A stretch of DNA of 64,000 nucleotides from Candidatus Palauibacter poriticola (GTDB lineage Bacteria; Gemmatimonadota; Gemmatimonadetes; Palauibacterales; Palauibacteraceae), in NCBI GenBank assembly GCA_012270965.1, contig JAAXHJ010000061.1, positions 17,996-81,995 on the forward strand. Direction: 5' to 3'. The position numbers were made by a program, and so were the translations under genes. The notes beneath the pieces are model-generated. The model was not told where the DNA came from, searched no databases, and saw nothing but the letters and a program-made list of their open reading frames with translations. This document shows positions 54,537 to 64,000 of the stretch, piece after piece. Positions within the stretch are counted from its first letter, which is position 1. Each line of letters opens with the position of its first letter.

Positions 54537-56854
54537 GGTTCGTCGACGTCCCCGCCGTCCAGATCGGCAAGCGTCGCGAGCACCTCGCGCGGCTTGGATC
54601 CGTCCGCGGGTCCCACGACCCCGGCCGCGTGCAGTTGATCGATGATGCGGGCCGCACGCCCGTACCCGATCTTGAGCCGGCGCTGGAGCAGGCTGGTCGA
54701 ACCCGCCGCGTGCGAGATCACGATCTCGGCGGCCTGCCGGAACAGAGGGTCGCGATCCTCGGCGCCCTCGTCCGAGACCCCGGAGCCTGCCTCTTCCTCC
54801 TCCAGTTCACTTAGCAGGTCGAGGATGTCGCGCTCCGAAGCGGCCTCCTCCCCGGCCCTCTCGGCCTCGGCGCGCGCCTTCGCCTGCTCCCGATACCAGT
54901 CGAGGAGGCGTTCCGTCTCTTCCGAGGAGATGTAGGCGCCCTGGATGCGGACGGGGTCGGACTCACCGGGCGGCAGGAAGAGCATGTCCCCGTTCCCGAG
55001 CAGGCTCTCCGCCCCGTTCTGGTCGAGGATCGTGCGGCTGTCGATCTTCGACGCGACCCGGAAGGCGATGCGGCTCGGGATGTTCGCCTTGATGAGGCCG
55101 GTGAGGACGTTGACCGAGGGGCGCTGCGTGGCAAGCACGAGGTGGATCCCAACCGCCCGGGCCTTCTGGGCCAGCATGGCGAGCGGCGTCTCCACCTCGG
55201 ACTGTACCGTCATCATGAGGTCCGCCAGCTCGTCGATGATGAGGACGATGTAGGGCAGCGGACCCTCATCGTAGAGCGCCGGCTCATCCATGACGCCGCG
55301 CTTGGGGAGGAAGACCTCGCGCCCACGCGCGATCCGGGCGTTGAACTCCGCGGTGTTCCGGCATCCGTTCGCCGAGAGTAGTCCGAAACGGCGCTTCATC
55401 TCGTAGACCGACCACTTCAGGACGGACGCGGCCTCCTCGTTGTCCGTGATGACGGGGTGGCGGAGGTGCGGGAGATCTCCGTAGACGGACAGCTCCACCA
55501 TCTTCGGATCCACCATCAGGAGGCGGAGTTCGGCCGGCGTGTACCGGCACACCAGGCTCGTGATGAGGGCGTTGATGCACACCGACTTGCCCGACCCGGT
55601 CTGGCCCGCGATGAGGAGGTGCGGCATCCGGGTCAGGTCCGCCAACGTCGGCTTGCCGGAGAGGTCGCGTCCGAGCGCCAGGGGGAGCTTCTGGCGTCCC
55701 CGGCGATACGACGGACTCTCCAGTATCTCGCGCACGAGCACCATCTCCGAGGCCGGGTTGGGCACCTCGACGCCGACGGCGCCCTTGCCGGGAATCGGCG
55801 CCACGATCCGGACGGACGGCGCCTTGAGGGCGAGCGCGATGTCGTCCGCGCGGGCGGAAATCTGCCCCACCTTCACGCCCGGCGCCGGGACGACCTCGAA
55901 CTGCGTCACCACCGGGCCGGTGGTCCAGCCGCCGATCTCGCCGGCCACGCGGAAGGTGGCGAGCTTCTCGATGAGGACCTCTCCGAGGCGGTCGAGATCG
56001 CGCACGCCGAGGCCGCTCCCCTGCCCCACCGGCGCATCGAACAGTTGCACGGGCGGGACCGCCGAGGAAGCGGGGTCGCCGGCCTCCTCAAGTTCCGGGA
56101 CCGGCGGCGTCCCCTCCTCCGGCACCGCGGCCGGCTCCGGCGCCGCATCCGGCTCGGGCGGCGCGCTCGCCGGTTTGGCGCGCGTCCGCTTCTTCGTGGC
56201 GCGGCCACGTTTGGCCGCCGCCCTCGTCTTCGCCGCCCTCGTCTTCGCTTCGCTCGGGGGATCGGGTCGAGCGGGAGAGCCCGGGCGACGGGAGCGCCGC
56301 GCGGCGCCGGCGAGGGAGCGGCCGAGTCCGAGGACCGCACCCCCGGCGGCCCCGGCTCCGCGACCGAGCGAGCGTCCCCCCGCCGTCACGGCGCCGGCCA
56401 GCGACCACCTCATGGTGACGAACAGGGTGAGCAGGAGGACGCCCGCGGCGAGGAGCCCGCCGCCCAAGCGGCCGAATATCCGCGCGAGGCCGGCCCCCGC
56501 GGTCGCGCCCAGCCAGCCGATATCGCCCGTACCCCCGGATCCCGGCGCCGCGATGAGCCAGTACAGCGACGGGAGAACCCCGAGCAGCACCACCGAGAGG
56601 ATGGACCAGCGGAGGGCGCGGGCCCGGTCGCCCCACCCGAGGCAGTGCAGGCCCCACATGAAGGCGGGGATCGCAAGGAGCGGCGAGAGGACTCCGACGG
56701 CCCTTCCGAGATGGTCGTGAAGCAGGGCCCCGGCCGGCCCGATCCAGTTGGACCCACCGGAGAATGCGGGAGAGAGGAGCGCGAACGCGACCAGGAGGCC
56801 GAGCAGGATCAGCGCGACGCCCAGCACCTCGCGCCGTTGCCGTTCATCCACCAT
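54533..56854 (-). CDS. ftsK: DNA translocase FtsK
   Basis: 773 residues. Four membrane helices lie in the first 150 residues, then a basic/Pro-rich linker (about 185-270, KTRAAKTRAAAKRG). The motor has GVEVPNPASEMVLVREIL, LLIAGQTGSGKSVCINALI (Walker A 416-425), LLMVDPKMVELSVYGDLPHL, IVLIIDELADLMM (Walker B) and HLVLATQRPSVNVLTG. A C-terminal gamma winged-helix domain (SLLQRRLKIGYGRAARIIDQLHAAGVVGP) reads KOPS-type sites. It pumps chromosome DNA at the septum. The start is ATG at 56854. A 170-base stretch separates it from accC and holds no convincing gene. Confidence 0.95.
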   Translation of the reverse strand: MVDERQRREVLGVALILLGLLVAFALLSPAFSGGSNWIGPAGALLHDHLGRAVGVLSPLLAIPAFMWGLHCLGWGDRARALRWSILSVVLLGVLPSLYWLIAAPGSGGTGDIGWLGATAGAGLARIFGRLGGGLLAAGVLLLTLFVTMRWSLAGAVTAGGRSLGRGAGAAGGAVLGLGRSLAGAARRSRRPGSPARPDPPSEAKTRAAKTRAAAKRGRATKKRTRAKPASAPPEPDAAPEPAAVPEEGTPPVPELEEAGDPASSAVPPVQLFDAPVGQGSGLGVRDLDRLGEVLIEKLATFRVAGEIGGWTTGPVVTQFEVVPAPGVKVGQISARADDIALALKAPSVRIVAPIPGKGAVGVEVPNPASEMVLVREILESPSYRRGRQKLPLALGRDLSGKPTLADLTRMPHLLIAGQTGSGKSVCINALITSLVCRYTPAELRLLMVDPKMVELSVYGDLPHLRHPVITDNEEAASVLKWSVYEMKRRFGLLSANGCRNTAEFNARIARGREVFLPKRGVMDEPALYDEGPLPYIVLIIDELADLMMTVQSEVETPLAMLAQKARAVGIHLVLATQRPSVNVLTGLIKANIPSRIAFRVASKIDSRTILDQNGAESLLGNGDMLFLPPGESDPVRIQGAYISSEETERLLDWYREQAKARAEAERAGEEAASERDILDLLSELEEEEAGSGVSDEGAEDRDPLFRQAAEIVISHAAGSTSLLQRRLKIGYGRAARIIDQLHAAGVVGPADGSKPREVLATLADLDGGDVDEP

Positions 56855-57024
56855 CGCGCATCCTCCCCGCCCCGACCGCCACCGAGGGCGCCGTCTCGCC
56901 CGACCGGCACGACCTCGAGATCATCCAGCCCCGCGACAACCGCCGGATCCGCATCCCCCCAATCCTGCGCGGCACCCGGCCGACCGCCTTGCAAGATGGC
57001 CCGCGCACCCCGCGTCGTCCATGC

Positions 57025-58368
<1,344 letters not shown>

Positions 58369-58384
58369 GCGCCCGGCCGCGGCT

Positions 58385-58882
58385 TCAGTCGGGCTCGATA
58401 CGGAAGAGCAGCGCGCCGTACTCCACCGGTTCGGCGTTCTCGACCGCGATCTCCCGCACGACCCCCGCGACGTCCGACTCAAGCTCGTTCATGAGCTTCA
58501 TCGCTTCGAGGATGCAGAGCGTCTGGCCGGCTTCCACCCGGTCCCCCACGGATACGAAGGGGTCGGCGCCGGACGCCGGCGCCCGGTAGAAGGTGCCGAC
58601 CATGGGCGAGAGCACCTCTAACAGCCCCGACGCGGGCTCCGCCTCCTCCGTCGGGGAGCCGGCCGGGGCGGGCGCCGGGGCCGGCGCGACCTCCACGCCG
58701 CCGAGCGCCGCCGCCGGCAGGGCTGCCGCGGGAAGGGCCGCCGCAGGCGCCACGCGTGGGGACTTCCGTATCCTGACCCGGGTCGGGTCTCCCGTGTCCG
58801 AGCCCACAAGCTCGATGTCGAGGCCGTCCACGCCGGAGTCCTCGACCAACTCGATGAGTCCCTTCAGCCAGTCCAAGTCCAT
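58385..58882 (-). CDS. accB: biotin carboxyl carrier protein
   Basis: 165 residues. The N-terminal helix region is [22 protein letters not shown]; an Ala/Pro-rich flexible linker with repeated ALPAA units follows, and the biotinyl domain (about 85-165) ends [21 protein letters not shown] (core [11 protein letters not shown]) and [13 protein letters not shown], where Lys129 is biotinylated. It works with AccC in the first step of fatty acid synthesis. It starts just after the efp stop. Confidence 0.95.
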   Translation of the reverse strand: MDLDWLKGLIELVEDSGVDGLDIELVGSDTGDPTRVRIRKSPRVAPAAALPAAALPAAALGGVEVAPAPAPAPAGSPTEEAEPASGLLEVLSPMVGTFYRAPASGADPFVSVGDRVEAGQTLCILEAMKLMNELESDVAGVVREIAVENAEPVEYGALLFRIEPD

Positions 58883-58884
58883 GG

Positions 58885-59448
58885 TCAGGTCACCCGCGTG
58901 ATGTACTTGTTTTCCGTCCTGTCGACGCGCACCACGTCGCCGGTCTCGACGAAGAGCGGCACCTGGATCACGGCGCCGGCGGCCAGCCGGGCCGGCTTCG
59001 TTCCGCCCTGCGCCGTGTCTCCCCGCACTCCGGGGTCCGTCTCGACGATCTCCAACTCGACGAACTGCGGCAGTTCGATCGCGAGCACGGCGCCGTCACG
59101 GTTGAGGCTCTGACACTCCATGTTCTCCTCCAGATACTGGAGCTGGTCCTCTCCGATCTGATCTCCCGACATCGGAATCTGCTCGAAGGTTTCCATACTC
59201 ATGAAGTAGTACAGGTGGCCGTCCGTGTAGGTGTACTGGACTGGCCGCCGTTCGAGGCGCACCTCCCTCACCTTCTCGCCGGCGCGGAAGGTCTTGTCGA
59301 TCACTCCCCCCTCCATCACGTCCTTGAGCTTCGTGCGCACGAAGGCTCCGCCCTTCCCCGGCTTGACGTGTTGAAAGTAGGTGATCGAGTAGAGGGTGCC
59401 GCCGAGTTCGATCACCATCCCCCGACGAAAATCCGAAGTATCTGCCAT
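58885..59448 (-). CDS. efp: translation elongation factor P
   Basis: 187 residues, normal length. [30 protein letters not shown] carries the loop [10 protein letters not shown] with Lys32 (the position of E. coli Lys34, which is modified). The C-terminal OB domains show [20 protein letters not shown] and [24 protein letters not shown]. It rescues ribosomes stalled at polyproline. No EpmA/EpmB-like modification gene is in the window. The gene sits between the Xaa-Pro peptidase and accB, an order common in bacteria (pepQ-efp-accB-accC). Confidence 0.96.
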   Translation of the reverse strand: MADTSDFRRGMVIELGGTLYSITYFQHVKPGKGGAFVRTKLKDVMEGGVIDKTFRAGEKVREVRLERRPVQYTYTDGHLYYFMSMETFEQIPMSGDQIGEDQLQYLEENMECQSLNRDGAVLAIELPQFVELEIVETDPGVRGDTAQGGTKPARLAAGAVIQVPLFVETGDVVRVDRTENKYITRVT

Positions 59449-59463
59449 GGTACCCGTGAACTG

Positions 59464-60576
59464 CTAGAGCCGGACGAGGGCGCGTGGAATGCGGGTCAGC
59501 GTGCGGGCACCGGCCTCCCCTATCCGCACATCGTCCTCGATGCGCACGCCGCCGCGTCCGGGAAGATACAACCCCGGTTCCACCGTTACCACGTTTCCCC
59601 GCTCGAGGACATCGTCGGAGCGGGACGAGAGGCTGGGGCCCTCGTGCACGTCGAGTCCGATCCCGTGCCCCGTGCCGTGGCCGAAGAAGCCCTCCACGTC
59701 GTGCCGCGCGAACGTCTCTCGCACGGCCCGGTCCACGTCCCGGCACGCGATCCCGGGGCCGATCACCTCGCCCGCCCTCGTCTGCGCCTCGAGCACCTGC
59801 TCGTGAAGCGTCACCTGCCAGGGCGCGGGCACCCCCCGCACGAAGGTGCGCGTAAGGTCGCTGCAGTACCCGTCCACGCGGGCGCCGAAGTCGATGAGGA
59901 GGAAGTCGCCGGGCTCGGCACGGCGATCCGTGGGCGTCGCGTGGGGAAGCGCGGAGCGTTCTCCCGCCGCGACGATGGGGTCGAAGGGGAGCGGATCCGA
60001 ACCTCCGAGGCGGAGTTCCATCTCGAGCGCGGCCGCGATCTCGCGTTCGCTCGGGGCGGCGGACCACTCCATGGTCGACAGCAACCGGTTCAACGCGCCC
60101 TCCGCCACGGCGACCGCCCGTTCGATGGCGTCCACTTCGTCGCGGGTCTTCACCCGCCGCAACGTCCGGACGAGATCGCGCAGCGGGACGAAGTCGACGT
60201 CGGGGAGCATGCCGCGCAGAGACTCGTAGTCGGCGACGGTGAGGCCCTCGGCCTCGAAAGCGATGGCCCCGCCGGGATCCGCCGCCACCTGGGCGACGCC
60301 GCGCATCCACCCCTCCCGGCTGATGTGGGTACGGATGGCGCTCGAAGACTGGGAAGTGGCCGCCGAATCGGCCACCTCGATGCCCGCCTGCTCCTCGTAG
60401 CGAAAGTCGGTGACGAGCACGGGCGGCCCTTCGAGGGGGATCCACAGCGCCCCGGCGGAACCCGTGAACCCGCTCACGTAGCGGACGCTGGAGCGGGCGG
60501 TGACGAGGACCGGCCGGCCCCCGGCGGCCTCCATCGTCGCTTCAAGCCGCTGGCGCAGCACGCCCGGCGGCGTCAC
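59464..60576 (-). CDS. Xaa-Pro aminopeptidase (M24 family)
   Basis: 370 residues. The N-terminal creatinase-like half has VSGFTGSAGALWIP and VTDFRYEEQA; the pita-bread half holds the metal ligands in LLIDFGARVDGYCSDLTRTF (two Asp), GFFGHGTGHGIGLDVHEGP (His), VVTVEPGLYLPG (Glu) and GVRIEDDV (Glu). It removes N-terminal residues before proline or splits proline dipeptides. The GTG start overlaps the aroQ stop (GTGA). Whether it is PepP- or PepQ-like cannot be told. Confidence 0.92.
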   Translation of the reverse strand: MTPPGVLRQRLEATMEAAGGRPVLVTARSSVRYVSGFTGSAGALWIPLEGPPVLVTDFRYEEQAGIEVADSAATSQSSSAIRTHISREGWMRGVAQVAADPGGAIAFEAEGLTVADYESLRGMLPDVDFVPLRDLVRTLRRVKTRDEVDAIERAVAVAEGALNRLLSTMEWSAAPSEREIAAALEMELRLGGSDPLPFDPIVAAGERSALPHATPTDRRAEPGDFLLIDFGARVDGYCSDLTRTFVRGVPAPWQVTLHEQVLEAQTRAGEVIGPGIACRDVDRAVRETFARHDVEGFFGHGTGHGIGLDVHEGPSLSSRSDDVLERGNVVTVEPGLYLPGRGGVRIEDDVRIGEAGARTLTRIPRALVRL

Positions 60577-61040
60577 TCCGCTCCCGCCTCGGCGCTCCCG
60601 CGAAGATGCCGTACGAGCGCCTCGAGACCGAACAGGTAGCTGGAGGCCCGAAATCCGGCGATGACGCCGATCGCGAGGTCGGAGAGGAGCGACGTGTGCC
60701 GGAACGGCTCGCGAGCGAACACGTTGGAAAGGTGGACCTCGACGAAGGGACGGCCGGAGCCCGCAAGGGCGTCGCGGAGCGCCACGCTCGTGTGGGTCAG
60801 GGCGGCGGCGTTGACGAGCCACGCCTGCACGCCGGCGGTGTTCGCCTGCACCCAGTCCACGATCTCGCCTTCGTCGTTGGACTGGAGGAAGACGAGCGAG
60901 ACGCCGTCCGCGCCCGCCCGCTCGCGAAGGAGCGACTCGATCTCGGCCAGCGTCTGCGTGCCGTAATGGTGGGGTTCGCGGCGTCCCAGGAGGTTGAGGT
61001 TCGGACCGTTCAGGACGCCGATGCGGATGGGCTCACTCAC
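60573..61040 (-). CDS. aroQ: type II 3-dehydroquinate dehydratase
   Basis: 155 residues, normal length. IGVLNGPNLNLLGRREPHHYG supplies the active-site Tyr26 and Arg; FLQSNDEGEIVDWVQ, NAAALTHTSVALRDAL and VEVHLSNVFAREPFRHTS complete the site. It dehydrates 3-dehydroquinate in the shikimate pathway, which feeds chorismate to menaquinone made by the downstream genes. It lies three bases after the TPR gene. Confidence 0.95.
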   Translation of the reverse strand: MSEPIRIGVLNGPNLNLLGRREPHHYGTQTLAEIESLLRERAGADGVSLVFLQSNDEGEIVDWVQANTAGVQAWLVNAAALTHTSVALRDALAGSGRPFVEVHLSNVFAREPFRHTSLLSDLAIGVIAGFRASSYLFGLEALVRHLRGSAEAGAE

Positions 61041-61043
61041 CGC

Positions 61044-61922
61044 TCAGTCCGGTCTCGCGCGAGCTTCGCCATCGAGGATCCGGCGCAACTGTTCCCCGAT
61101 CGACTCCTCGACGGCGCCCGAGCCCGCCGACGCCGTCCCGCCCGCCGGCTGCGTCTCGTCCGCCGACGCCGTCCCGCCCGCCGACTCCGCCCCGCCCGCC
61201 GCGGGCGGAACCTCCCCCGGCACTCGCGTCGAGGCGGCCCCGGCGCGCGCGGAGGGTGGTCCGTCCGCCTCCTCCGCGCGGCGACGCAACTCCGCGCGCG
61301 CGGCGAGGAGATCGGGGTTTTCCGGGTCGTGCGAAAGCATCTGTTCGTATACGCCGATGGCGCGCTCGAAGAGGCCCTGGCTCGCATACAGCTCTGCCAG
61401 CGTCGAGGTCTCGATGCCCTTCGACGGCACGGCCGGAGCGCCCGCCGCGCCGCCATCCGGAGCGGGCCGCGCCTCGGCTCCATCGCTGCGCCACCCTTCA
61501 TCGAGCGCCTCCAGCCACTCGTCCGCCGACGCGGCGGCGGCGGAACCGCCCGTCTCCACGCGCTCGACGCCCAGCGCGATGCAGGCGAGAGGGTTCGCCG
61601 GATCAAGCGTCAGGATGTGCTCGAACTCGACCCGCGCAGCCTCCTCTCGGCCGAGTTCGAGCAGCACGCGGGCGTGGAGCAGGCGCGCGTCCAGATAGTA
61701 CGGGTGGTCTCCCAGGCCCTCCCGGATCACGTCCAGGGCGCGTTCGTGCTCTCCCGCCCGCCGGTAGAGATCGGCGAGGCGCGCGAAGGTGTGGGTCCGA
61801 GGCTCCGCTTCGGCGCGGCGCAGGAGTTGTTCGATCTCCACGGTGTGGTCGTCGGCGGACACGGGCTTCGCAGGGAGAATGGGCGGCGGGTTCGGGCCTT
61901 CCGGCCCAGTCTCCGCCAACAT
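61044..61922 (-). CDS. tetratricopeptide-repeat protein
   Basis: 292 residues. TPR helices are seen in THTFARLADLYRRAGEHERALDVI, ARLLHARVLLELGREEAARVEFEHIL, DPANPLACIALG and STLAELYASQGLFERAIGVYEQML. The C-terminal 70 residues are Ala/Gly/Ser-rich with repeats of the type AGGTASADE and end in a short helix, SIGEQLRRILDG. There is no signal peptide. It probably serves as a scaffold; no specific partner is apparent. It is the first gene of the long minus-strand run and is divergent from ppiD. Confidence 0.75.
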   Translation of the reverse strand: MLAETGPEGPNPPPILPAKPVSADDHTVEIEQLLRRAEAEPRTHTFARLADLYRRAGEHERALDVIREGLGDHPYYLDARLLHARVLLELGREEAARVEFEHILTLDPANPLACIALGVERVETGGSAAAASADEWLEALDEGWRSDGAEARPAPDGGAAGAPAVPSKGIETSTLAELYASQGLFERAIGVYEQMLSHDPENPDLLAARAELRRRAEEADGPPSARAGAASTRVPGEVPPAAGGAESAGGTASADETQPAGGTASAGSGAVEESIGEQLRRILDGEARARPD

Positions 61923-61974
61923 ACCGAGGGTTTTTTCGGGATGTCAACGAACGCCGCGGGGCGCCCGCCTTTCG

Positions 61975-62003
61975 TTGCCCGCAAGGCGGGGCCGGCGTAC
62001 GTT
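61975..62003 (+). promoter_or_regulatory. candidate sigma-70-type promoter for the PpiD-like gene
   Basis: TTGCCC, a 17-base spacer and TACGTT lie in the divergent gap between the TPR gene and the foldase gene. Spacing is ideal and both boxes match the consensus in four of six positions. The ATG lies about 130 bases downstream. Confidence 0.3.
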
Positions 62004-62134
62004 TTCGACCGATTAGGGAACCTGCGGCGTCCGGCGGAGTCCTGCCCCGGCCTGCGAAGACGCTTGCGTTTCCGGCCCCGGCGCGGCCGCGTTCGGGCGA
62101 CTCGATTCAAGACGACAGGTGGGTTCGGCGTCTC

Positions 62135-63976
62135 ATGTTCATGCGGAAGATGCGCGGCAGCGCGAGCCTCGTGATGGGCATCATGGCCGCGGCCTTCGTG
62201 GGCTGGCTGGTGTTCGACGGGATCAACGCGATGCAGGGAGGGAACCTCGGCGGGCAGATCAACCCCGTCGTGGGACAGGTCGGAGGACGGGACATCCGCT
62301 ACAACGAGTGGAATATCTTCCTCCAGAACCAGCTCGCGGTGAACCGCGCGGCCGACCGCGGCATGACGGACGAGGATGTACGCGTCGTGACCGAACGGGC
62401 TTGGGAAAGCCTCATCAGCGCGACGCTGATCCAAGCGGAGCTGGACCGGCTCGGCGTCAGCGTGTCCGACGCGGAGGTTCGGCAGGCATTCCTCACGCAG
62501 CCGCCGCAGGAAATGTTGACCTACCCCGGGTTCCAGACGGACGGGCAGTTCGACATCGACAAGTACCGCCGGTTTTTCACGGACCCGGCGACGGATGAGA
62601 CACAACTGCTGCAGATCGAGGGCTACTACCGCTCCATCCTTCCGCGCGCAAAGCTGCAAACGCTCGTCCAAAGCGGCATCTACGTCTCCGAGGAGGAGGC
62701 GTGGCGGTTCTATCGGGACACGAACGAACAGGCCCGCGTCCGCTTCGTGCGCATCGACCCGGCGCTGACCGTGGCGGACTCCCAGGTCTCCGTTTCGGAG
62801 GATGAAATCCGGCAGGTCTACGACGAGCGCGTGGACGAACTCCTCCGGCCCGCCAGCGCCCGCGTGAACATGGTCAGCATCTCGCTCCGGCCCTCCGTCG
62901 CCGACTCCCTCGCCGCGCGCGAACGGGCCGCCGCCCTCGCCGACCGCGTACGGGGAGGCGAGGATTTCGCCGAGGTGGCGATGGCGGAGTCCGCCGACTC
63001 AATCTCCGGCGCGGAGGGCGGCTCCATGGGCAAGCGTCCGGCGAGCGCCTTCGACCCGCGACTCGCCGATGCGGCCGCGGACGCCCCGCTCGGGCAGGTC
63101 ACGGATCCGGTCGAGACGCCGTTCGGACTGCACGTCCTGCAGGTCGACGAGCGGGTCGCGGACTCTCTGGCGCTGCGCCAGATCTACGTTCCGTTCGAGA
63201 TCTCCGGCGCGACCGAGGATTCGGTGTTCACGCTCCTCGACGACGTGGAGGATCTTGCGCTACGCACGGATCTCACGACGGCCGCCGACTCGCTGGGCGT
63301 GACGGTTCGCACCGATGTGCAGCTTCTGGACGGGGTGGACTTCATCCCCGGCGCCGGCCAGCTCGGAGTGGCGAGGGAGTGGGCCCTCGGCCCCGAGAGC
63401 GAGATCGGAGACCTATCCGAATCGTTCGAGAACCCGGCGGGCTTTCATCTCGTCGAACTCCTGGGACGGCGGGATGAGAGCACGATTCCATTCGAGGAGG
63501 CCGGAGTCGGGATTCGTGCGGAACTGCTCGTGGAGAAGAAGAAGGAACGGGCCGCGGAGCTGGCCGGCGGCCTGCTCGATGAGGTCGCGGCCGGAAGTTC
63601 TTTCGACGAGGCGGCGGAGGAACTCGGTTGGCCGGTCGAAGAGACCGCGTTATTCCGGCGGGGCGATTTCGTCCCCGGACTCGGTCAGGGCACGGAGGCG
63701 GTCGGCTTCCCATTCGGGGCCGGCACCGGCGAACTCAGCGGCGCCCTCGATGCCGGGGATGCGGTGGTCGTCGTGGAGGTGCTGGAGCGCGAGGAGGCCA
63801 CGCGGGAAGGGTTCGAGGAGGTCAGGGACGCCGTGGTGGGCCAGCTCGGCTTCGAGCGTTCCCAGCAGTACGTTCAGAAGTGGCTGGCCGCACTGCGCGA
63901 AGACACGGTCGTCGAGGATCACCGGGAGAGGCTCCTCGTGCAGCAGGATGTCCAGCCCATGATCCCGGGCTTCTGA
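62135..63976 (+). CDS. PpiD/SurA-like peptidyl-prolyl isomerase
   Basis: 613 residues. A cytoplasmic RKMRGSASL start and one membrane helix (LVMGIMAAAFVGWLVFDG) anchor it with the bulk in the periplasm. The SurA_N-like region has VVGQVGGRDIRYNEWNIFLQNQ, ISATLIQAELDRLGVSVSDAEV and YRRFFTDPATDETQLLQIEGYYRS. A parvulin domain (about 240-345) reads ADRVRGGEDFAEVAMAESAD and GGSMGKRPASAFDPRLADAA with a terminal FGLHVLQVDE. A second, diverged parvulin-like domain follows (FENPAGFHLVELLGR). It folds outer-membrane proteins leaving the translocon. ATGs at 62135 and 62141 are both possible; AGGTGGG lies upstream. Confidence 0.9.
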   Translation: MFMRKMRGSASLVMGIMAAAFVGWLVFDGINAMQGGNLGGQINPVVGQVGGRDIRYNEWNIFLQNQLAVNRAADRGMTDEDVRVVTERAWESLISATLIQAELDRLGVSVSDAEVRQAFLTQPPQEMLTYPGFQTDGQFDIDKYRRFFTDPATDETQLLQIEGYYRSILPRAKLQTLVQSGIYVSEEEAWRFYRDTNEQARVRFVRIDPALTVADSQVSVSEDEIRQVYDERVDELLRPASARVNMVSISLRPSVADSLAARERAAALADRVRGGEDFAEVAMAESADSISGAEGGSMGKRPASAFDPRLADAAADAPLGQVTDPVETPFGLHVLQVDERVADSLALRQIYVPFEISGATEDSVFTLLDDVEDLALRTDLTTAADSLGVTVRTDVQLLDGVDFIPGAGQLGVAREWALGPESEIGDLSESFENPAGFHLVELLGRRDESTIPFEEAGVGIRAELLVEKKKERAAELAGGLLDEVAAGSSFDEAAEELGWPVEETALFRRGDFVPGLGQGTEAVGFPFGAGTGELSGALDAGDAVVVVEVLEREEATREGFEEVRDAVVGQLGFERSQQYVQKWLAALREDTVVEDHRERLLVQQDVQPMIPGF

Positions 63977-64000
63977 TCCCGAGCCGCCGACCCCGCGCTT

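Noticed and set aside
56809..56994. 61-codon minus-strand frame between ftsK and accC
   Set aside because: It overlaps the ftsK start and has no family signature or ribosome site; high-GC DNA commonly leaves such frames open.
61928..61940. T-run with CCGA/TCGG arms as a terminator
   Set aside because: The arms are only four bases, the T-run is in the loop, and it sits before a start codon in a divergent region.

Overview
The window is high-GC bacterial chromosome. A menaquinone pathway cluster, a TonB-dependent receptor, LolA, Lnt and a SurA/PpiD-type foldase indicate a respiring organism with an outer membrane. The large secreted repeat lipoproteins, choice-of-anchor B protein and PQQ-type sugar dehydrogenase, together with the strong GC bias, fit Gemmatimonadota or a relative. 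That placement is inferred from gene content and style; no marker gene was compared.

Layout. (1) 1-14.6 kb holds mostly plus-strand accessory and envelope genes: a VCBS-repeat tail, a choice-of-anchor B protein, a PQQ-type sugar dehydrogenase lipoprotein, a beta-barrel protein, PhzF, an EVE-domain protein, LemA plus DUF2207, a peroxiredoxin, pterin dehydratase, an aspartoacylase-family protein and a giant lipoprotein with leucine-rich repeats and a metzincin site. (2) 14.6-37.8 kb is a defence island that opens with a small coiled-coil membrane protein and a lone HicB-like protein. A type I-G (formerly I-U) interference operon, cas3-csx17-csb1-csb2, runs on the plus strand. It meets head-on, at a strong hairpin, a type III-B operon on the minus strand. 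Upstream of the cmr genes in that operon are a CARF-HEPN-CARF protein and an AAA-ATPase/PD-(D/E)XK protein. Next come a CRISPR array (28 repeats counted, one truncated), its leader, cas2 and a cas4-cas1 fusion. (3) 37.9-61.9 kb is a long minus-strand run of housekeeping genes read from right to left: TPR protein, aroQ, Xaa-Pro peptidase, efp, accB, accC, ftsK, lolA, rimO, hemL, lnt, a TonB-dependent receptor, menF, menD, menB, menA, menE, a coiled-coil protein and a PLP enzyme. Many neighbours overlap by 4 bases. (4) A divergent PpiD-like foldase closes the window.

How the defence genes may work together. The array reads leftward, since the repeat ends in ATTGAAGC on the minus strand, and its leader lies beside cas2 and cas4-cas1. 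The adaptation genes and the Cas6-like half of Csb2 belong to type I-G, so the Cmr complex probably uses crRNAs from the same array. Cmr2 keeps its GGDD cyclase motif but has no N-terminal HD nuclease domain. Cmr4 keeps the target-cleaving Asp26. The interference output of the Cmr complex therefore probably depends on cyclic oligoadenylate signalling to the protein with two CARF-like domains and a HEPN RNase motif. The nuclease-ATPase gene whose stop overlaps that protein's start (GTGA) is the best candidate here for an undescribed type III accessory component.

A second theme is coding minisatellites. In-frame 18- and 24-base tandem repeats sit inside or at the ends of conserved enzymes (RimO, HemL, MenD), and looser repeats sit in LolA, the TPR protein, MenF and the TonB receptor leader. 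Short duplications have also remodelled gene boundaries at menA/menE and rimO/lolA.
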